From Phoronis australis (taxonomy: Eukaryota; Phoronida; Phoronidae), in assembly GCA_002633005.1 (NCBI GenBank), contig NMRA01000065.1, positions 1,097,276 through 1,161,275 of the forward strand: 64,000 nt of DNA. The letters run 5' to 3'. The position numbers were made by a program, and so were the translations under genes. The number at the start of each line of letters is the position of its first letter. The first letter of the stretch is position 1. This document shows, one piece after another, positions 11,701 through 23,900 of the stretch. The notes beneath the pieces are model-generated. The model worked only from the letters and a program-made list of their open reading frames with translations. It was not told the origin of the DNA and made no database searches.

Positions 11701-13149
11701 AAATCGCCAGTCTGCCTAAGTCACCACCTTTCCTTAAGCGTGTACATAAGTCAACACTCAGATAAGGCCTCGCTTTTTAGTTAAGTGAGGTTGAATGTAA
11801 TATGAATTTGAAAGATGAAAACTGAAATACCAGCGTCTTTGAATAAATTGGACAACCAGAACACTGAGTAAATGTCCGAAATTTTACTGACAAAATAACA
11901 ACAAGTGTTGCTATATTCTGTTTTGCATTTAGGCTACCTCAGTTTCTACAATATCACATCAATAACAACTGGTTAAATCACTCAGGCAACCCCACAGATT
12001 GTACAATGTTTGGGCGAAGAGGAAATCTGGAATAGAGAGAAGTTTTCAATTCAAACTTTTTTGCATAGTACACTTTAGGTCTCGCGAGGGACCAGGCCAG
12101 CTTGATTTTTGTAGATCGTGAGTTTCAGTGTACTTCTGGTTCCTCGGCGAACTAGTCTTGTGATGTTTTTTTACCAAAGTGTGCTTTGTAAAATTATCTA
12201 TCTCAGCCAGTACTGTTTGGTCCCGCCACAGATCAACTATGTTTATAGGGATAATAAGCACAGGTGTACTTTTGGTCTCGTGACGGACCAGTCCTTTTTG
12301 TGTACTCTCGGTGTACATCTGGTCCCTCTGCGAACTGGTCCTGTTTATATTTTCACCACGATGTACAGAATGTTTTGGTTTCTTGAAACTGTTTTCAGCT
12401 GATTCGTTTCCAGATACATCTGATGTTTTTCAATTGTGGTCAACGTGATTCAGCTTAATGAATTGATACCTAATTGTTTATTGTCGCTTTTAATAATATA
12501 CTATGAGCTGAGAGCACCATCGTTTGCCAGTTTTTCTCATAATTAGACAGAACAAATGTTTATTTCCAGACTAACAGTACAGGCCTTCGTTCTTAAACAA
12601 CTTGAGGCTGCTGTTACGCGATCATCTGATATTCAATGCTTTACTCCCCGTCGGGTGCTCCTTATGCTCTTGAATATTTGGTAGTTGTCTAACCCACCAC
12701 ACACACCACACTTTTTCATATACGACTTTTCGTATGCTAAAAAGGTGTGTATAAGCAGATGTTCCAACAAAAATTTTTGCTGGTGGCGTGATTCATACCC
12801 AGATGTGCACAAATATGGTTCCACGAAACTTGTGAGCCACGTTCATGCGACGAAATCGAGAAGGGTTTTAAATTATCTTAAGAAAAACTCAAGAGACATG
12901 TTATTAGTGCCAGAAACTTACCAGGATGCATGGAAATTTCACTATTTGGCTACACAAACAAAAAAATGGTCTTACACGGAGGGGGGGAAACCCCCCTCCC
13001 GACCTCCCCCCTCTCNGGGGGAAACCCCCCTCCCGACCTCCCCCTCTCGGCGCCACGTGCCTCGGATTCGACCTTTGCGGGAATCCTAAACCCCCCCCTT
13101 ACTGAAAACGTAGATCCGCCCCTGTACAGCATAACCTAAGTCAGTCTAC
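11701..13149. other. no supported gene; degenerate and C-rich repeats
   Basis: About 12060-12350 repeats short phrases such as 'gtgtacttytggtcycgygasggacca', a decayed tandem repeat with hairpin potential. At 12987-13050 a 34-bp C-rich unit is duplicated, with a single undetermined base at 13016. This probably marks the end of an interspersed repeat ('gatccgcccctg' follows). No coding region is supported. Confidence 0.4.
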
Positions 13150-13530
13150 AAAGAGAACAGCTGCATTTGGGGCTGGTCCAAGTCCGAATCAGTCCACAGA
13201 AAATAGTGAAGGACTCTGTTGTGCGCAACACATTCAGTAGACTGTTGCAGACCCGAGCCGCCTCGAAGCGAAAAGATTTTTTACCATATTTGACAGATTT
13301 AACAAGAGGAATATCTAAAAAGTTGCTGTAGCAAAGGAGTAATTGTTTTCTTGATTCTTTAAAAGTGAAAGAAGCATCTTGGGTGATTCACCATCAAGGA
13401 TTTTAAATACTTCTATTGCAATAAGTCGAAGTCTGTGAAGATGAAGGGGTGGTTCGTTAGATTGTGTGTCCCCATTATAAAGGAAGCTAGAATAATGTAG
13501 GCCCAAGCCTGTTGATGTTGAGTTCATTAA
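13150..13530 (-). mobile_element. LINE 3' coding-end fragment
   Basis: The minus-strand frame includes EPPLHLHRLRLIAIEVFKIL followed by DGESPKMLLSLL. This is the familiar segment after the reverse transcriptase of CR1/L2/Jockey-type non-LTR retrotransposons ('RL..i.fKil.g..P..l..l'). Only this end remains and the frame downstream is broken. Confidence 0.6.
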
Positions 13531-13559
13531 CTAAATAAACAAGTCATGGAATGAGCAAA

Positions 13560-13932
13560 AACAATGAAAGTGACTGGTTTGCAATTGCGCCCTCTACAGG
13601 AGAAAACGTTTTTAGCCCTATTTCGGGGTGCGCATGCGCCACGTCCAATATTTCCGCCATCTTTAACCGGAAGTCAACGATTTTCCGCACAATTGTAGCA
13701 CATGCGTTCTAATATATTCGTACCGATTTTCAGCCATGTAGGTCGAAAAATGCGGCCTCTACGAGTATTTGACTGTGAAATCGGATACAAAATGGCCGCC
13801 ACGTCTGCCATTTTGTATCCGATCATGACCAAAAACAATAGCGTTCCAGTGATTCTCGATCTACATGTTGTGTGTAAATTTCGTGAAAATCGGACCAGAA
13901 TTGCGACCTGTAGAGAGCGAACAAACAAAAAA
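13560..13932. repeat. interspersed repeat truncated by assembly gap
   Basis: The block contains a near-palindromic pair, 'atcggatacaaaatggccgcc' / 'tgccattttgtatccgatc' (about 13780-13825), and ends with 'aaatttcgtgaaaatcggac', phrases I associate with multi-copy invertebrate repeats. It runs into the gap at 13933. The open frames across it are artefacts of the N run. Confidence 0.45.
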
Positions 13933-14544
13933 NNNNNNNNNNNNNNNNNNNNNNNNNNNNNNNNNNNNNNNNNNNNNNNNNNNNNNNNNNNNNNNNNNNN
14001 NNNNNNNNNNNNNNNNNNNNNNNNNNNNNNNNNNNNNNNNNNNNNNNNNNNNNNNNNNNNNNNNNNNNNNNNNNNNNNNNNNNNNNNNNNNNNNNNNNNN
14101 NNNNNNNNNNNNNNNNNNNNNNNNNNNNNNNNNNNNNNNNNNNNNNNNNNNNNNNNNNNNNNNNNNNNNNNNNNNNNNNNNNNNNNNNNNNNNNNNNNNN
14201 NNNNNNNNNNNNNNNNNNNNNNNNNNNNNNNNNNNNNNNNNNNNNNNNNNNNNNNNNNNNNNNNNNNNNNNNNNNNNNNNNNNNNNNNNNNNNNNNNNNN
14301 NNNNNNNNNNNNNNNNNNNNNNNNNNNNNNNNNNNNNNNNNNNNNNNNNNNNNNNNNNNNNNNNNNNNNNNNNNNNNNNNNNNNNNNNNNNNNNNNNNNN
14401 NNNNNNNNNNNNNNNNNNNNNNNNNNNNNNNNNNNNNNNNNNNNNNNNNNNNNNNNNNNNNNNNNNNNNNNNNNNNNNNNNNNNNNNNNNNNNNNNNNNN
14501 NNNNNNNNNNNNNNNNNNNNNNNNNNNNNNNNNNNNNNNNNNNN
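13933..14544. other. assembly gap, 612 N
   Basis: Undetermined bases, flanked on the right by a run of about 25 A. The gap most likely reflects an unresolved repeat. Nothing can be said about its content, and the long frames that cross it are not genes. Confidence 0.99.
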
Positions 14545-14568
14545 AAAAAAAAAAAAAAAAAAAAAAAA

Positions 14569-14664
14569 ACTTGCTGTCAGAGCAACGTACTTGGCGGAAG
14601 AATTCCGCCAAGTAAAAAACTTGCTGTCAGAGCAACATACTTGGCGGAAGAATTCCGCCAAGTA
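14569..14664. repeat. tandem duplication of a palindrome-containing 50-bp unit
   Basis: Two copies of ACTTGCTGTCAGAGCAACrT followed by a perfect inverted repeat (ACTTGGCGGAA, 3-base loop, TTCCGCCAAGT). The two copies differ by one base. More copies may be hidden in the adjacent gap. Confidence 0.85.
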
Positions 14665-14935
14665 ATTATGCTATTTTGGCCTAACATATGACATAAGCAA
14701 GAGCTACAATGGATGGGAGAAAATGTCAAAGCATCAGATACAAAAGGATAAGGTGGTGTTCAAAATTTTAGAATGCATAACTTGCACAGAAAGTCAACAA
14801 ACTTGCCACTTGGTTAAGTAGGTCAAATTTCCTAGTAAGCAAGGCTGGGCTATGATACAGACATATTTCCTGTTAGAGATTTGCTCAAGTAGATGCAACA
14901 TGTATGTTGGAGTCACATGTAGATGAACCTGAACC

Positions 14936-17900
14936 ATGAAGTTAAACACAGGACTCTTCCACCTGTTAACCACACTGTGGTGGCTATACTGGGGTCTGGG
15001 ACAAGCAACTGGTACATGTAAGTTGGTGTAAATCCTTGAGAGTTTTAACAGTGTCCTGAATGAAACCTATACATGATAGTACATTCACAACACAACAGTT
15101 ATGCACCACATAGTTACACAGCATGGCTAGATTAATTCGCTCAAGGTTTGTTGATACACAAAGCTGGCAGCTCTAAGACAGTGCCCAGGTGGATCAGCCA
15201 GTCATGTCAGAGTAAGTGCTTGGAGGTTCTTTGTAATTTATAAGGTCGGAGTGTAAGTCACATTTGGCAGGTGGCACTACACAACTAAACCAGGCACGGG
15301 AAGAATGCCATTCACCCATTTCAGGATATGTTGGCATTTGTTTTCTAGAGAGGTCGAGTGGTGTTTTCAAATAGTTAAATAGCACCTTAAAATGAGGACT
15401 CCCTTACTTTCTGCAGTCAGTCACAAACTGGGTGTCCAAAATTTGATGGTTTGTTACAATCATTCATAGCATAATCAGACAGTTTAGCATGAACTGAGAT
15501 TGCAGGCAACCTTGGCTAACTAAATTGTACACTTGCAGGGACATCTTGGTATCCCTGCGCTTGGTTTGTTGTGAAACCTAGGTTAATTGCTGAGAATAAA
15601 GGGTATAATGGCTTTGGTTATAACCTTTCAAGTTCTCCAAATCAACCCAAAATTTGTAATTGTTGGGTCTTGCTGTGCATTATAATGAAAAACTTTAGTG
15701 TACATAATCAAGGTCAGGGTTTGTTGCTTAAACAGAGCCAGGGCAGCAATTAACTCACCTATTGAAGGCAATCGATGAGACCAATGATTTTATATTTTGC
15801 TATCATGTTAACAGTATCACACCTATCAAGATGTCCCATAGGTATTAACAGGTACAATTATTCACTCTAGTTTGGGACAGTAAAAATGAGTTACTTTGCT
15901 CAAGGCCAGAGTTTGTACCAAATTTTAGAAATAGGCAATTCTTGCTGTCTCAACACTGTGGCCATGGAAGATAAAATAGCTACCAGGTGTGAAATTGGAG
16001 AACAGAATTTATAGTATTAACATTTGAGGCAACTTGGAGGGCACCTTGACATTATTCTACCCCCCCAGAACTTGAAAAGTTCAAAAAACACATACTGTAT
16101 TCGCCCTAATAACCGCCCTGGGCACTTAGAAGAATTTGTTTCAGGGGGCGCTAATTGTAACCCAAGGCGGTTGACACCCAGTCTCCGAAACGGGTGAAAT
16201 TAGATAAAAAAATTCATCATATTTATAATCTGACGTACCTGTAACCTATGACAGACTTACTACAAAATTGTGGTGCATTGCTATCAAACTTTGTTGTTAA
16301 ATTACGATCATTTTACAGAAAATTGCAAGCAAATTACCTCAAATCCTCCTTCAGTTTTCCAAACAGCGTCCCTAAGATTTTTAAGTTGCCGTGGAATCGG
16401 GATAAAGGGCAGGTTAAGTCCAAATCTGTACTAGATTGTGCCATCTATGACCATAGGCCCACCTGGCAACACGAGAAAATCTCTGGACAAACACACATGT
16501 TGTTGTCACGTGACATTTCTTTTGAAGTTTGTTTGCCTGTGTGAGTAAGCGAGCGCTTGCGTGTCACCAGAGTTCAATTTCCAGAGTAAACGCTATCTAA
16601 CGAGCTGGATGTGTATTGTCTCTCAAAAAAATTAGCACAAGCAGTAAAGCAGAACCTGTTTTATTCAGCACTTGTCGGTCTCATATGCTAAAAACGTTTG
16701 ACATTTGTCTCGATAAGGCCCATATTAGTCGCCATGTGGCTGTATGCGTACGTGACTGTATGACAATTATATTTCGGTGTAAGGGTGTGTAAGCATTCAC
16801 TGTCAGTGGTCATTTTATCGGATATTTGGCTTTAAAAATACCAATTATGATTAATTAAAAAATCCCTCTTAAAAATAATGCAAATGTTTTCGATGGTATT
16901 AGAAACTTTCGGAAATTAGTGCCAAATTTCTTGCCGATGCTATAGATAGGTCCCGAAGATTAATGTCTGCGATGACAGGTGTGTAACACGTGCTTCCTGG
17001 CCACGTGGTTTTGACACCAATTTTTTATTAGTCTTCGATTCGCGGTTTTTACATGTACAAAGAAATTTGGAATCCTGTTGAGGTATAAGATATGGAATCT
17101 GTACAGTATAGATTCAATCCCGTTGACATGTACGCTGCGTTCTTTTTAGAGCACGGCGGAAGTTTGAAGTGTATAGTCATGGCTAAATACCGACATATAG
17201 CCGCGAGGCTAGTGATCTAGAAATTCAGCGCACAATGATTTTTACACGACTACCAGATTTTGTGGACAAATTACTGTGGAATTTTAGCGCTGTAAGTAAG
17301 GCATTTTTCGCACGTACACGTTCATGGGGTGGGCGCTTATTTCAGCAAAGTCTGAAAACACGTGAGGGGGCGCTTATAGGGGCATAGGCAGTTATCAGGG
17401 CAAATACGGTATCATTTTAATTAGGATTTCAGCTCATAATGCACTTCAAAATTACTTTACATATTTGTGCTACGAGGCTAATGCTTCATGTCCATGAGTC
17501 CTTTTTATAATGTTATCTCTCTTAAAGGGTGAGTGCTACAATTTCTCAGTTGTCCATTCCATCAAAAGTGGTGGAGTATTCTTAACTTGGCCATTTTCCA
17601 CACACAAGGTCGTGCCAAAGAAGCTGGTATTCTACAGATAACACAGTAAATTATACAAAACTGATGAAATATTTTAGAATTTCTGGTATGCAGTTAATGT
17701 TCTCTCTCTTAACCTCCATTCTGTTCCATAGAAATTCAGATTTTAAAGATGACAAAAATGACAATGACAGTTGGATTGTGACTGGACTCATGACTTGGGG
17801 GCACAGGTACAAGCATGCAGGTCAATGAACTGTGATGACTGTCATTATCCATACATCATGTGCAAGAGAAGATATTTCTTTGTAAACTAACTTCTCATTC

Positions 17901-20900
17901 AGTCCATTCAGTTCATTTAAAACCCTATTGAAATGCCCAACTTCATCGCTCAGTGTCAAAACCTAATGCACTGGGAGGCAATTAGAGGCGCCATAATGAG
18001 GACAATCGCAGCAATAATGAGCTGTGACTACCACGACTTGCAACTTTGCGCACGAGCACTCCACATTCCTGTCTACATCCTCTGCCTCCCTACCGTTTCT
18101 GAGCACATTCCTGTCTACATCTTCTGCCTCCCTACCGTTTCTGAGCACATTCCTGTCTACATCTTCTGCCTCCCTACCGTTTCTGAGCTGTGTGTGAAAA
18201 CGTCTGAAGACACTGATCACCTTGTACCATGTCACTTGCGCTGTGTCAAGGGACTATTCATCAGAAAATCAACAAAATCAATTTTAAAACCAATGTTAAC
18301 TAATAAACCAGATTGTTCAACTAACACATGATATCTGAAAGTAAAAGTAATAAATCCCCCAATATAAGCCTCATTGTAAACAACTACCAGGGCAACCCTT
18401 ACAATTACTATTGCTAGTAGTTAGGGATTTGGCTAAAGAAGGTGATAGGCATGCTGTGATGTTCCATACAGAATGCTGGGGTATGTGGTTAGATCTACTA
18501 TTGGGATCACAGGCATCAAGCACAATGAAAGTTGTTCTGAGCAGTTTATTGGGAGAGAAATAGATTATTTTGTGTCGACAGCATTGTCCTAGGAATTTAT
18601 TTCGCCTATCTGAACCCCCCCCTTTGGATTTGGAGGAATAATGCTACAAAGACAGTGTGATAGAGATATCGCATGCTATACCGAAAAACAAACATCTGGT
18701 AAATGTAATGACTGAGCAAGCACAGAGCTTCTAATATATAACTAATATTTCATGCTTAATACAATCTCAATGAAAGTTGTTTATTTCAAACACCCTTTGT
18801 AGGGACATGAAGTTGATTAACTAAACTCTAAGTGATCAACTGATTTGTAGGTAAAGACGAATGTCAATTTCAAAATAGAATTTAATACCAATGTTCGTCT
18901 TTTTACTTTACACTATTTTATCTACATTTTAACCGTTGGTAACAGCACGGCATTTCGACACCTATTTTAATTTAGGTTTACTTTGAATATTCTCAAGAAA
19001 AACAAATTGTTTATTTTCCTTTCAGGGAAAGACATATGCGCTGGACGGAAGGCATTGGTGGAGTGCTTTGGTTCTAACGAAGTACTTCTCATCAAAAATG
19101 TATTGTATGGAAAAAGGCCTAACTGTGAGAAAGGAGAAGGCTATTGTCTTGGAGCTGTAGATACTGATTATGCAAACAGTATTAAAGGGAAATGCAGTGG
19201 ACATCATCAATGTGAATTTCTAGTACGGACAGGTACAATAAAACCTGATAAAGGCAGTTGTCCAGGTGCTACAAAGACAACTGAAAGTAACTATATGACT
19301 GTTCAATATGAATGCGTATCAGGTAAGATAACTGCCAAGACTGACAGCTCTAGTAAGTCATCTTTATATTGCAAATCATTGGATTTAGACGATTGTGTGA
19401 TGCTCTCATATTTGTTTTTTTCTGTAACTGAGACACCTATATGTGAAAATAATGCAGACATTTGTACAGTATGGCAACTCGTCATCAGATGTCTCTGCAT
19501 GTGCTAGTCCACCCTCTTGCCATGGCAACTCCCATCTATCCTCTCCTCCACCATAATGCAATTTTTTTCCCCATTCACACGCACATACACACTTGTGGCG
19601 GGGGTCATTTACAACTAAAAAATAAACTGCCTCAAAATAAAAGTACTGCAGGGGCCATCTATTATTAAAATCTTCAAATTTTAGATTACCGTAAAATAAG
19701 TATTTTTCAATTTTGGAATACTCAAACACTTCCCTTTTAAAGTAAGTCAAACTGGGAGTCGTGTTTTTAAGACGCTGCCAATAAATATGAGATTTTCCTA
19801 GACAAATAATTAGAATATTTACATTTTGTCTTTTCAAAAATACATCTAAATTTGAACTCTCTAATGAGCTTCCGGTTTTGTTAATAATCCAATCACCAAT
19901 TGAAATCCAGAAAGACCTTGTTAAACCACAGTAATACAGATGGGCAACATCCTGTGGCACTTTTTTATAAAATGTGCAGATCTGTATGTTTAACTCTTAC
20001 GTAAATATAAGTTTGTGGGTGTTAAACGATGTATGAGTGTGATTTGTTGAAATATATACATATGTCCATAGGCCCAAAGTATAACATGCACAAGAAAGCA
20101 CATTGCCAGGGGCATTACAAACTGGATAATAAATTGTGACGCTTGAGAGCATATGGACGAATTTTAGAAGTAAGGTATCCGGAGTTCGCATGAGAGATTC
20201 AATTTAGGTGTCGTGGGAGAATGAAAAAACGATCACTTAAGTACTTAACCCTCAGGTCTTGGTACGCACTGCAAACTAACACAAGGTGGTATTCATTCTC
20301 TACACATCTCGAATTTCACAACCTATTTTCATAGGGAATCTTTGTGAGGCGACCGCTTTCCACCAGTAACGAATGATTTGAACATCGCAATCGAGTCAGA
20401 GACTGGATAAAAACATGTGGGATACTAAGTATTTCTAAATAATTCTCAAGACAATACATTGTTTTGTACCTCACATAGTAAGGCAGTTTTGTGTTACATT
20501 CGATATCTGATTGCCTAAGCCTTGCAAATAACAGTCGTTGACAAGTTGAGAAAAAACTGTCAAGAAATACACTTGGTTTACCACACCCTGATAAATCCAT
20601 ACCTCTGAAAAACCATACACAGACAGAAGTTTCCTTACAAAACTTGCCCAACTATAAGAAGATTTTCCGATCAGGTCTAACTGAAAAAGCATATCATAAA
20701 CTGCCTTTACCACGCGATTACTAAGCATCTCCAGTATTTTGAACCAGTATTTTATACAGGATACAAAATATTTAGTAAACAACGGGAATCGACCACATTC
20801 TCCCATAATTGCCGAGTTTGAACAACAACTGCCTGCTACTAAAAGGCGTTTAAAAACTTGATATGTACATTTTCCACTAGTTCATATTCCATTACGCCCC

Positions 20901-23900
20901 ATATCTCAGCACCGTAACACAGAGAGGGGTAAACCATTTTATCGAACAAGTGAAAGGCTATTGATGGAGGTAGATCACATCTTCGCTTTAATTTACAAGT
21001 TGCAGAGGCAGCTTTATTTGCTTGACTAGATAAGGCTTTAATGGCTTTGGTCCACGAAACTTTTGGAGTAATAAGAAGTCCAAGGTATTTGTAATGAGGC
21101 ACCACATCAACCAAATTCAATTGTAAAACGATTTCTCATATCATCTAAGGTGACCCTTAAACCAACATTTCTGAAAACGGCCACCTTGGTTTCCTTCAAG
21201 TTTACTTATGAATCTGAAACCATCTCAATCTAGTGTCACTAGTAAATTGTAAAGAATAAGAATACACATTTCACCACCAATCAGGAGTTGCATCAATACC
21301 AAGGTCAGTTTCCCACTTACATTCACTGTGTTGGCTTTGTATGAATAGATTTAATTAAATGATATGGTTGTTTTTTCGCTAAACTTACAAATACAACTGG
21401 CATATTTGGGAGACTAACATTAAAAGACATTGCCTGTGATCCTTTTCTCAAATTACAAATTGCCTTCTTGAGACCATAAAACAAAGTGAAAGGAGGAGAA
21501 AAGCCATACCTAATACAAAAGAACTTATAAGTCATAAATGTTCAATCAATATCTAGCAAGTTACAAACATGAGTAATACCTCATTTAAACCACTGGCTAT
21601 AAAATATTACATTGTTATCCACTAACATGTTACTATTATACCAGATTGGAATGTAAGGGAAGTCAGCAGCATACAAACATATAATTTAAGCTAAATAAGT
21701 AAAGACCTCAGACCAAAATACATTCTTAATATCTTCTGCTATAAAACGCATTTCTAAAAAGTAAATAGTTACACGATCTCATGGTGACGGCAGAGCCATA
21801 AAAAGATGAATTAATTTCGGTAAGAGAAGTAATTTTATGACAGACATTTTGCCAAGACGAATTGGTGCTCTTCTCGACGAGGTTGCCAAGTCTTTTTGAA
21901 TTTTTCGGATTTTCCGAGTGTAATTAAAATCAGGAATCTCGGATAGATTGATGCTGAAGTTTATTACCAAAAACATAAATTGACCTAAAGGCTATTAGAG
22001 ATTAACCTCTGGACATAGATGGTTGTTACTCAGTTTTCTAGCATCAATCCATATGCAACGAGATTTGTCCATATTAGGTTTCAGTCCCAAAAACTACAAT
22101 TTGCATTCCCTTTGTATTCTTAAAAATGAAAACAAACGTCTTGATTTTTGGACAGCAATTATCTTAATGGCATCAGCTTGATTGAAACCCATGAAATTAC
22201 ATTATCCATTGAACAGAAACTTGAGGTTTTCCCAAGAATTTCGACCATTCTGAGCAAGTTGTGTTATGACCATTTCTTACCCACCCTCTCTTCCATCAAG
22301 ATCAACCCACTTACTGCCCAACCATGTCCCACCCATTCCTACACCATGCTCCACCCGCCCACTCATGTCAGACTTGGCAGTGAAAAGTCACTTTTACACG
22401 CGAGACAGATGTCACGTGCAAACTGGATCAGCATGGCTCATTTACACAAACACTGCCTGTCAATGCTCACATAAACAATAGTGAACATCCAAACCATGTG
22501 AAATGTCAGCGGATAACTCTATATACGCTATTGCGCAACCTCATTGAAAGATGATTCCTTTCCCCGTGCCCCAGTTGTGTTCAGATGAGTTGTTGAAAGT
22601 GGAACAAAGTAGCTACTTTCCAGTTTTCTATTGGCTGTCGTACTTTCCTGCATATTTACAAGGAATGATTGAACAATTGTTTATCACATGGAACTTTTTC
22701 GTCTTATAAACATGAATGTTTGTAAGCGCCATATTTGGCAACATGCTTATTGTATCTATCATTCGTTTATGAGTCAAGTTTATTACAGATTGGAAATTTT
22801 TGTTAAAATGGGGAGAAAACGATTCTTGAAACACGGTTTTGGATAGAGAATGAAGAGCAGAAAGTAGCCCAGTTGTGTTCTTAGCTATATGAAACAAGCT
22901 TAATAAAGTATTCATTAAACGTTTTGAGACACATTATTAGGCCATCACTTTTTGTCAATTCTCATCATTTTAGTGGGCCAAAACCCACGGAACTTCAATT
23001 TGCATTTTTTCCATGTTTATTTTATGTAATGACGTAAAATTTGTATAAGCCATATTATTCTCATTTCCAGATACCACGTTAATGGATGTTTGTTCAGTTA
23101 CCACAACAACAAGAATAAAAGCCAACTTTGTTAGCCCTGGATTTCCATCCCAGATCAACACAACCAGCAGACCTTCAGAGTGTAGCTGCATCTTAAATAC
23201 AAGGGCTGCAAAAGGTTTTTACTTTTATGTCTACAGTTACTTCACACCTGAGGACTGCAATATTGGTGAACAGTTACTGACAATAACTAACAAAGACAGA
23301 GCTGAGGAATATTCTTATCCTTGTTCTCAACTGACAGACACTACTGCAAAGTATTTGTCCAAGACTAAAAACATACACATCAAATTCACATCAAGCATTA
23401 ACAGAGGACGGTTTTGGTTTCTTATCCGAGGTATGTTATTTTATTTCTTTGAGTTGGTCACACATTTCACAGTTTGCTAATTGTCTTCATTAAAGCACTG
23501 ATAATTGCTCACCATCAGCCTGAGACGCCTAGCGTGGAACAGAACACTTGTTATGCAACAACAACAATTTACCCCCAAAAATGTAAATCAAAACGCCTGG
23601 AACTTACTTGGAATATTTTCCTGTGCTTCAAATTGGACGCAAAAAATAAAATCTGCCACTAAACAATACAGTGGTATTCGCATCCATCCAGAATCAATGC
23701 CAGCCAAGCGCTATAATGTCCCTCGAATTTCATGATGATCCTTGTAACCATTTGGCTGAGACTAGATGCAAAAAATATAACCAAAATACTAACGTTTCCA
23801 AAATACATGTAGCTGTAGTAGGTTGAGTGGAAAAAATTATGAGTAGCATCACATTCATAATAGAATACATCCATCAAATTTCGTAAAATTTTAGCAAGAA

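Noticed and set aside
13702-14691. Long open frames of 260-330 codons on both strands
   Set aside because: Most of their length is the N gap; there are no real codons inside it.
17963-18331. Repetitive protein frames on both strands
   Set aside because: They come from a 42-bp minisatellite whose period is a multiple of three.
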